From positions 1-15,371 of the forward strand of contig CANFKN010000012.1 in NCBI GenBank assembly GCA_947447385.1: DNA of 15,371 nt, read 5' to 3'. Below, piece after piece: positions 6,303-12,162 of the stretch (positions within the stretch are counted from its first letter, which is position 1; each line of letters begins with the position of its first letter). The stretch comes from Microbacteriaceae bacterium (GTDB taxonomy: Bacteria; Actinomycetota; Actinomycetes; Actinomycetales; Microbacteriaceae). The notes under the pieces are model-generated. The model searched no databases and was not told the origin of the DNA. It saw nothing but the letters and a program-made list of their open reading frames with translations. Position numbers and translations under genes: made by a program.

Positions 6303-7271
6303 TTAAAGTAGGTTGGGCAAAAGCCTGGTTGCTTGGTCCATTACAAGAATGCTTGCCAAAAGTAAAAGCGGGGTGAACACGAGGTAAGTGCTGCGTGACC
6401 CAAATTTGCGCCAACACCAAATTGCGCCTATTTCGAGTGCAATTAGTAGCTGAAGAGCAAGAACTAGGGCCCAAGCAAATCTTGTATCGAAACCAAATTC
6501 GCGATCTTCAGGACTGACGTTAGCCGTCGAAGTAATGCGCAAACCTCGAGGTTGAACTTTGCTGACTAGCTGAGCATCGTAATAGACCATTCCCTGCGGG
6601 TTATAAGCGCCACCCCGCGCGGTAGCCAAAATGAGTCGGCTCTCGCCCGACCCGACTGGAGGAAGAGATAGGTCGCCGGCATATCTGATTCCTAAGCTCT
6701 TGAAGACTTGCACACCTTGACCTGTGATGACCTTGAACTCTGTGCCCGCTTTGAGAGATTGAAGGTTTGCGAATGGGCCACCGTAGGCAGAGCTACGACC
6801 CATGATTATTGAGATTCCCTGTTGCCCCGGAAGCACTGTGTCGCGACGATGACCAGGCCCAGATCGCAAAGTTGCTGAATCTGTGCCCTCAACAATTACC
6901 TCGTCCACGCCCAGCGACGGAATCTTGATGACACCAACTGGTGCGCCCTGCTGCAAAATGCGTTTTTCAAAATCAACTTCAGCGGTTGGCGCGACCGAAG
7001 CCGCCAGCTGGTCGCGAAACTCATTGCGCAGGCGAGTTTGTTCTGAAATGTGAAAGATGTGACTAAACACCATTAGGTTCAACAAAAACATTGCAGTGAA
7101 GAGTGTTGTCATGCCGACAATGCCCCGCAAAATCGGCCTGTTAGGTTTTGTTACCTCAGAAGATGATTCCGCAGCGATTTTTGCCGCAACTCTAGCTGCT
7201 TGGTTTGCAGAAGTGGGTGCAACTCCCTTTGAGCGGCGACCGCGCAAGCTCTCGTTATCAAATAGGCCCAT
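6303..7271 (-). CDS. Sortase-fold membrane protein lacking the catalytic residues
   Basis: This 322-residue protein has an N-terminal membrane helix (about 50-72), an extracytoplasmic sortase-like domain (about 108-245) and two C-terminal helices (about 265-287 and 297-312). The middle follows class D/E sortases: IPSLGVDEVIVEGT (117-130), LRSGPGHRRDTVLPGQQG (135-152), then GxSSAYGGPF and a late beta strand. The catalytic histidine of the usual GHR motif is replaced by Arg159 (MGRSS). The cysteine of TLxTC is replaced by Ala218 (LILATAR). The expected following arginine appears to be Gln226. It should not be able to perform transpeptidation. The ATG overlaps the TAA of the preceding gene by one base, with AGGTGA just upstream, indicating coupled translation with the two surface membrane proteins. 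A scaffold or substrate-binding role is inferred. The fold call is fairly strong; function is unknown. Confidence 0.82.
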   Translation of the reverse strand: MGLFDNESLRGRRSKGVAPTSANQAARVAAKIAAESSSEVTKPNRPILRGIVGMTTLFTAMFLLNLMVFSHIFHISEQTRLRNEFRDQLAASVAPTAEVDFEKRILQQGAPVGVIKIPSLGVDEVIVEGTDSATLRSGPGHRRDTVLPGQQGISIIMGRSSAYGGPFANLQSLKAGTEFKVITGQGVQVFKSLGIRYAGDLSLPPVGSGESRLILATARGGAYNPQGMVYYDAQLVSKVQPRGLRITSTANVSPEDREFGFDTRFAWALVLALQLLIALEIGAIWCWRKFGSRSTYLVFTPLLLLASILVMDQATRLLPNLL

Positions 7272-8371
7272 TATTCACCTGGTTCCCCTTCGAGCATTGA
7301 AGCGCCCAAAATGTTAGAAAATCTTCTTTTCAGCAAGAATGATCGATTCAGGCTTCTGACAATCTCAAAGATAATCGCTGAGAAAAGAAACACGGTAGGC
7401 CAAACCGGCAAAACAAAGAATGACACTTCTCTAACCATTGGTTGCAGCAGAACTCCGCCAACTTTACCCCTCGGTGCCACAGTAACTCTTGCACTGTAAA
7501 AACCCCATTGGCCCAGTGTTGAGCTCGAGAGTGAGAGGGTTTCACTTGCACCAGCAACCAAGTTGAAATCACCCTTGTGGCTGGTTTCAGCCACTGGCAT
7601 GCCTAAGAAGTTAGCTATCTCAACGTTGACTGTCACAGGTATCGTTTTTGAGTAGTGGTTTTGTAGCGTGACCTGCACCTGCGCCGGTTCACCCAACGGG
7701 TTGATAGACGGCCTGGATTGAGCAGAGACACCACTGACTTGCACCACTCCACGACTCAAGTCTGAGCCGGCACCAGCGCTAGCCGATGCTGACGGTGACG
7801 GTGTCGGTTGAGTTGACCCTCCCGAGCCTCCGTTTTCACCTGAACCGGTGCCGCCGCCCGAACTGCCACCATTATTCGAACCACCCGAGTTGCCACCCCC
7901 AGCCGAAGATGATTTTTGAACGGTGCCCGAATCTGACACGGCGAATTTGATTAGGGTTGCGATTGTTGGAGCTGGGTCGCCAAGTTTTTGTGCATTCGCA
8001 ACGATGCTGTGGTCTCCAGCTTCAAGCGATGGAGGCAACTGTGCTTTCACTTTGAAGACGCCGAATTTATCGGCAAAACCACTAGCAATCAATATCGGCT
8101 CTGACTGGGCAAAAATCTGCACAAATGAATATGGCTCTAGCCCGGTCAACTGAATAATAACTTCGGGCGCTGACTCACTAGGCTCACCGACGGGCAGGTC
8201 AACAAAAGTTTTGGGTGTCGAAGTCGGGCTTGGCTCTAAGACGGTGGCAATAACTGGAATGTCGATTGCGCTTGCAATCGTTGCGCCAAAAATAGACATA
8301 CCGACAGCAGTGCCAGCTAAGCCAATGGCAATCGAGCCGGCAAGAGTTCTAGAGCCCTTGGTTTTTTTCAT
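7271..8371 (-). CDS. Exported Ig-like membrane protein with Gly/Ser linker
   Basis: I do not recognise this protein by name. It is 366 residues from the ATG at 8371, with a signal peptide at 1-35 (cut near IASA). An Ig-like beta domain covers about 68-146 and resembles the VxVxGTGFxPGSxV...PAxxxAGxHTxxA modules of actinobacterial surface proteins. A Gly/Ser/Asn-rich linker (154-203) follows, then a second beta domain (about 208-316), one membrane helix (318-338) and a basic cytoplasmic tail. The second domain contains VQVTLQNHYSKTIPVTVNVEI and GQWGFYSARV, similar in style to the upstream DUF916-like protein. Its ATG overlaps the TGA of that gene (ATGA), and its stop overlaps the next start (TAATG). 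The frame can be extended to 8422, but the extension precedes the signal peptide and lies inside the upstream gene. Probably part of a membrane-anchored surface complex with its neighbours. Confidence 0.85.
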   Translation of the reverse strand: MKKTKGSRTLAGSIAIGLAGTAVGMSIFGATIASAIDIPVIATVLEPSPTSTPKTFVDLPVGEPSESAPEVIIQLTGLEPYSFVQIFAQSEPILIASGFADKFGVFKVKAQLPPSLEAGDHSIVANAQKLGDPAPTIATLIKFAVSDSGTVQKSSSAGGGNSGGSNNGGSSGGGTGSGENGGSGGSTQPTPSPSASASAGAGSDLSRGVVQVSGVSAQSRPSINPLGEPAQVQVTLQNHYSKTIPVTVNVEIANFLGMPVAETSHKGDFNLVAGASETLSLSSSTLGQWGFYSARVTVAPRGKVGGVLLQPMVREVSFFVLPVWPTVFLFSAIIFEIVRSLNRSFLLKRRFSNILGASMLEGEPGE

Positions 8372-9444
8372 TGATCGATACCGGCTTTTCGGCGCGCCTC
8401 TTGCTCGGTGAACAGCATCCACTGTTTCATCTGCTTTTGCTTCGCACGGTAGCGAGCCCTGATTGTGAAATAGAACGCTAGGCAGATCACAATTATGATG
8501 AACCAGGTGGTCGGAAACTCAAAGAACACAATGTCTTTGTCAGCCGCTTTGAGCGCGCCCGGGTTTAGAGCATCAGAATCTACGTCTGGCACGAGGTGAA
8601 TGCGTGGGTTTAGGTAAACCCACTGGCCAACGCCTGGAACTTGAATCTCAACATCGCGTGAGAATCCTGGCAAAACTTCAGCGACGCTAGTGACCACGTC
8701 AGGGGCCAATTGAATTCCTGCCGGGCCTAGAACCTGAGTCGTGACAACGGCCTTCAATGAGACATTACCGGTGTTTGAGAGTGTGAAGTGTTCAAAGACG
8801 ATTCCGTCAAGCGGGTTGAAAGCTGCAACGTAACGTGCCGACATGTTGCTCACCGAAAGCGCAGGGGTGATGGTGCCACCCAATCGAGCATAAAGACGTG
8901 TTACGACGCGGCGTTCGATTTTAATCTGCCCGTCGGTGCTTGCAATCGTCGAAACGGCCATGCCACCAACGTGATCGCCTGGCGTGGCATTTGCCGGAAT
9001 AGTCAGGTCAAACGGCAATGTTTTGCTCTGGCCAACTTTTAGGTGAACGTCAAGCTGTGGTTGCCCGTTTTGAAAATGCACCCAAGAACCGACGTCTTTC
9101 GGTTGGTCGGTAGCAACGCCAACGTCGAACGAGCCATTTTGTGCGGTGCTGCCATCGGCTGCATAGACCCGCAGATCAATTGGCTCTGTGCCAACGTTTG
9201 AAACATAAAAATAATCACGGATGCTCTGCCCTGGCTCAGTCTGATATGTGAAACGAGAGCGTTTAACGTCGGGGCCTCCGGTGGCATCACCGGGAACACC
9301 CGAAAAACCAGAGGTTGAGGGAATAGCTGGTTTATCTGCGGCTACTTTGGCGGCGAATGCCTGAGTTGTGACAGAAAGTGTCGAGAATGACAAAGCACCG
9401 ATCAGGGCTAGACCGGCGGCAATAATCTTCGTCGAGTTTCTCAT
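8368..9444 (-). CDS. DUF916/WxL-interacting-like membrane surface protein
   Basis: This 358-residue protein begins with a signal peptide (1-31, cut near QAFA). Residues 62-165 resemble the DUF916 domain of Firmicutes WxL loci: RFTYQTEPGQSIRDYFYV, NVGTEPIDLRVYAADG, DVGSWV, and PANATPGDHVGGM. Residues about 195-285 form a second beta domain (LSNTGNVSLKAVV, PGFSRDVEIQVPG) in the place of the WxL-binding domain. One membrane helix (313-330) and a basic, charged cytoplasmic tail follow. In Firmicutes such proteins bind peptidoglycan and hold WxL-domain proteins. Here the gene just upstream carries a WxL-like domain. ATG at 9444 is preferred because it gives an MRNSTK signal peptide; ATG at 9468 is possible. 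The stop overlaps the next start (ATGA). The domain name comes from motif recall and needs a profile search. Confidence 0.82.
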   Translation of the reverse strand: MRNSTKIIAAGLALIGALSFSTLSVTTQAFAAKVAADKPAIPSTSGFSGVPGDATGGPDVKRSRFTYQTEPGQSIRDYFYVSNVGTEPIDLRVYAADGSTAQNGSFDVGVATDQPKDVGSWVHFQNGQPQLDVHLKVGQSKTLPFDLTIPANATPGDHVGGMAVSTIASTDGQIKIERRVVTRLYARLGGTITPALSVSNMSARYVAAFNPLDGIVFEHFTLSNTGNVSLKAVVTTQVLGPAGIQLAPDVVTSVAEVLPGFSRDVEIQVPGVGQWVYLNPRIHLVPDVDSDALNPGALKAADKDIVFFEFPTTWFIIIVICLAFYFTIRARYRAKQKQMKQWMLFTEQEARRKAGIDQ

Positions 9445-9471
9445 TGATAAAGCTTTCTTTTGAATCATTTG

Positions 9472-9511
9472 AAAAGTGTGGTGAGAGGCGCACGGCGCCC
9501 CTCACCACACT
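9472..9511 (-). terminator. Strong intercistronic hairpin, attenuator-like
   Basis: A 17-base stem, 9475-9491 against 9495-9511 with a three-base loop and a single wobble position, lies between the WxL-like gene and the DUF916-like gene. On the minus strand it runs directly into TTTTC, a short U-tract. The downstream start codons begin almost at once. It could stop most transcripts here or protect the 3' end of the upstream mRNA. Confidence 0.65.
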
Positions 9512-9518
9512 CAAATAC

Positions 9519-10883
9519 TTACTTCGAGTAAACAGTCACAGTAAGCGTAGAGGTGTAGGTGCCTCCAGGCTTGTTCTGTGGTGCAACGAAGGTAAGGGTT
9601 CCGTTTACAACAGTTGGGTCGCCAAGAGTGTGGCCAGCCGACTGTGATGCAAGGGTGTATGGGTAGGTGGTTGAACCGGCAGTGCTTGCAGTGCCAGCAG
9701 TTACACCGGTTGTCGAGCCGCTGATTGCTGGGGCAATGCCTAGCTGTGCGGCTGGAATGGTGATGCTGCTGTCGTTTGACTTAGCGAAGCTGGTTGCGCT
9801 TGCCTTTAGGTCCCAACCGTCCTGGCTAACTACGCGACCGTCTGTAACAGTTAGGTCAGGCAGTGAACCGGTTGAGGTTGAGAAGTTAGCAACTAAGCTA
9901 GCTGAGCTCAGGTTTGCTGTTGCGTTAGTTGCAACGCTCAGCGATAGCTGACCGTTCGTAGCATCTAGCACAGTTGCGTTGACGGTTACGTCACCAGCAA
10001 CTACAGCATCGCCTTCAATAGCAGCTGTTGCGGCACTTGTCTGAACCACGTCGGTGTAGCCCGAGCGGGTGTAGGTTGCCTTGACGGTAATAACCTTGCC
10101 TGCATCGTTTGCGACGGTGGTGTAGGTGCTGCCAGTTGCGCTTGAAATAGCTGAACCATTTGCATACCACTGGAATGCGACATCGAATCCTGCTGGAATA
10201 TCGCTAGCGCTGCCACCAGTCACACTGTTGATCTGTGCGTTTAGAACGTCAGAGGTGTGTGGCTGTGCAAAAGCTGGGCTGTGAATTGCGTTGGCGTTTG
10301 ACTGAGTTACCGTGATGCTTGGGGTTGGGTAGCTGTAGTCAGTCGCCGCTGCAGTCCATGCGCCAGTTGATGCGGTGATGGTTACATAGCGGTAGTAGGT
10401 GCGGTCAACTGTTGCACCGCTGTTGCTTAGGCAAGCGACACCGAGGCTGTAAGAACCACCCGCGGTCTTGACTGCGCTAGCACCAGGTGTGCCCGAGGTT
10501 AGACCAGCTGGCTTCAAGTTTGCCTGCGAAACGTTTTGGGTTCCGCCGACAAACGATGAAGGAGCATAGGCGCTCCATGAGCTTTTGGTGTTCTCTGAGC
10601 CACGGGCTGCCAAGAAGGTAGCAGCTGAGGTCGAGCCAACAGGGCATGCGATAACGCTGGTGATGTCGCTAGTGCTGCCAGCAGCAATAACGTTATCGTT
10701 CCAAGCGAATGAAGTGCTTGGGGTAGCGTATGAACCGGTCAAGAACAGGTGAACTGGGCCATATGAGCCGTTCGCCTGAGTAGCCTTGGTGCCGGTGGTG
10801 GCGCTAGCTGTGGTCGCGAAACCAGCAACTAGGCCAACAACAACGGTTGCCACAACGGCAACGCGAGCAATTGATTTCTTCAT
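9519..10883 (-). CDS. Secreted surface protein: two-cysteine domain, Ig-like domain and WxL-like C-terminus
   Basis: This 454-residue protein has a signal peptide (1-28, cut near ASA) and a copy of the shared two-cysteine domain (45-178; FAWNDNVIAAGSTSD, Cys80 and Cys151). One Ig-like domain (about 187-290) contains the core FQWYANGSAISSATGSTY. Residues 298-454 resemble the Firmicutes WxL cell-surface domain: LPDLTVTDGR followed by GWDLKAS with Trp357-Asp-Leu359, and a terminal PGGTYTSTLTVTVYSK strand in place of the usual YxxTLTWTL. It has no membrane helix or sortase signal, so attachment should be non-covalent, plausibly through the DUF916-like protein encoded next. AAGGAAAA lies upstream of the ATG. 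It sits 26 bases after a PstS-like gene and before a strong hairpin, as expected for an abundant product. The WxL assignment is by motif and is moderately confident. Confidence 0.85.
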   Translation of the reverse strand: MKKSIARVAVVATVVVGLVAGFATTASATTGTKATQANGSYGPVHLFLTGSYATPSTSFAWNDNVIAAGSTSDITSVIACPVGSTSAATFLAARGSENTKSSWSAYAPSSFVGGTQNVSQANLKPAGLTSGTPGASAVKTAGGSYSLGVACLSNSGATVDRTYYRYVTITASTGAWTAAATDYSYPTPSITVTQSNANAIHSPAFAQPHTSDVLNAQINSVTGGSASDIPAGFDVAFQWYANGSAISSATGSTYTTVANDAGKVITVKATYTRSGYTDVVQTSAATAAIEGDAVVAGDVTVNATVLDATNGQLSLSVATNATANLSSASLVANFSTSTGSLPDLTVTDGRVVSQDGWDLKASATSFAKSNDSSITIPAAQLGIAPAISGSTTGVTAGTASTAGSTTYPYTLASQSAGHTLGDPTVVNGTLTFVAPQNKPGGTYTSTLTVTVYSK

Positions 10884-10909
10884 TGGGTGTTTTTCCTTAG
10901 ATTCTTTGA

Positions 10910-12088
10910 CTAGTTAACTAGCTGAGTGTCTTTGACAGAAGCTGGCAAGAAACCGAACTTCAACTTCACTGCTGCTGAGGTGTAGGCACCGAAAGTTGGC
11001 AAGCTTGAAAGGCTGCCAAGCACGGTGTCGCCCTGGTAGGTCAAGCTGGTCTCGTCGGTGTAGCTGAACAGTGCCTTTAGAACGGCGTCGTAGCTACCAT
11101 TGGTTGAGTCAACGCGGTTCTTGTCAACAAACAGGTAGGTGTCGCGACCCCAGGTGCTGTCTTTGTAGTAAGCAAGAACTGGCAAAACAGGCGCAGTGCC
11201 TGAAGTTGCTGCAGTGCCTGAAACTAGCGAGCCAAGAGTTGCTGAACCGGCACGGTTGTAGCTTGCGCCGTTCTTCATTGCGATCCAACGTGAAGCTGAC
11301 ATCGGCATGATTTCAGTTGCGCCAAGAGTTGATGCGTCGTGCTCTTGACCGATTGAAACGCAACCAGAGTTGGTGGTGTAGTGAGTGATTACCTGCGCGT
11401 CGGTGAACGATGAGTCACCCGAAGCGGTTGCAAGCTTTGAGATGAAGTCAGAGCGGGTGCCCGAACCAGCTTGAGGAATAACTGGGTGCGTTACGCCATA
11501 AGCGCTCAAGGTAGCTGAGTCACACTGGTACATCTTCACAACATCAGCTGGTGAGATGTAGCCATTAGCGCCAGGAGTAACCGATGCGCCATAGGCAAAA
11601 GCGATTGCGTCACGGCCGAAGGTGTAGCGTTGCATAACGCCTGAACCAGAGATGGTGCCGCCGCTTGAACCGCGAACGATGTCGATCTTGCCGGCAACCG
11701 GAGTGGCATCAAGACTTGCGTCGCGACCAGAGAAGCTCGAGGTGTAATTGGTGCCGGCGATTGCTGCCTTTAGAGCGGTGCGACCATCGCCAGAGCCGTT
11801 AGGGCGCTGAAAGCGGGTGGTGTAAGGCTTGGTGATGATGCTCGTTGAACCGGTGGCATCCCACGAAGCTAGGGTTGAGCTGTCTGAGGTGGTGACACGA
11901 ACTGATGAGTCGGTAACGCTGGTGCCGTTCACTAGGGCACCGACGGCGTCTTCTAGTGTGTCTGAACCAACGATTGCATAGCTGTTTGAAACTGGGTCAA
12001 AAGCTTTTGCAGGGGTGATGCCAAGTGCAAGACCAGCGATGGTCATGCCCGATGCTGCTGCGATTGCTGCAACTTTCTTGTTTAGCAC
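10910..12088 (-). CDS. PstS-like substrate-binding protein, soluble exported form
   Basis: From GTG at 12088 this is a 392-residue exported protein with a signal peptide (1-29, cut near AKA) and no lipobox cysteine. The mature part has the type II periplasmic-binding fold of the PstS family: IVGSDTLED (39-47) near the start, FGRDAIAFAY (157-166), a SPADVVKMY helix (179-187), and PQAGSGTRSDF (205-215), which in PstS supplies phosphate-contacting Ser, Thr and Arg. Phosphate is therefore the likely ligand, though another oxyanion is possible. AAAGGA lies just before the GTG, so the longer frame to 12127 is not favoured. A 74-base leader with two hairpins separates it from the upstream 840-residue homologue. 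Without a lipid or membrane anchor it may be released or held by partners. Confidence 0.88.
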   Translation of the reverse strand: MLNKKVAAIAAASGMTIAGLALGITPAKAFDPVSNSYAIVGSDTLEDAVGALVNGTSVTDSSVRVTTSDSSTLASWDATGSTSIITKPYTTRFQRPNGSGDGRTALKAAIAGTNYTSSFSGRDASLDATPVAGKIDIVRGSSGGTISGSGVMQRYTFGRDAIAFAYGASVTPGANGYISPADVVKMYQCDSATLSAYGVTHPVIPQAGSGTRSDFISKLATASGDSSFTDAQVITHYTTNSGCVSIGQEHDASTLGATEIMPMSASRWIAMKNGASYNRAGSATLGSLVSGTAATSGTAPVLPVLAYYKDSTWGRDTYLFVDKNRVDSTNGSYDAVLKALFSYTDETSLTYQGDTVLGSLSSLPTFGAYTSAAVKLKFGFLPASVKDTQLVN

Positions 12089-12092
12089 GGTG

Positions 12093-12100
12093 TTTCCTTT
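12093..12100 (-). promoter_or_regulatory. Ribosome binding site selecting the GTG start at 12088
   Basis: On the minus strand AAAGGAAA precedes GTG at 12088, with six bases between the AAAGGA core and the start. It overlaps an in-frame ATG at 12103, which is a less likely start. Confidence 0.65.
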
Positions 12101-12111
12101 CATATGGGTTA

Positions 12112-12155
12112 CCGGCGCTATTCGCACCGGATTCTTTTCGGTCTTTCGACCAAAA
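12112..12155 (-). promoter_or_regulatory. Two hairpins in the leader of the PstS-like gene
   Basis: On the minus strand GGTC-GAAA-GACC (12151-12140), flanked by TTTT and AAAA that can extend the stem, is followed by CCGGTGC-GAATA-GCGCCGG (12130-12112), seven pairs with one wobble. Neither is followed by a U-tract, so they are not terminators. They may be an mRNA processing or stability element that uncouples expression of this gene from the one upstream. Confidence 0.45.
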
Positions 12156-12162
12156 TCTTTTA

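Noticed and set aside
6303..7271. Annotation as a functional sortase
   Set aside because: The catalytic histidine and cysteine positions read Arg and Ala, and no LPXTG-type substrate is seen in the window.
9667..9951. Plus-strand open frame opposite the WxL-like domain
   Set aside because: The Val/Ala-rich translation follows from Thr/Ser/Ala-rich coding on the other strand, and no start signal is visible.
12089..12127. Start of the soluble PstS-like protein at 12127
   Set aside because: The extension runs through the leader hairpin and the AAAGGAAA site, which clearly serves GTG at 12088.
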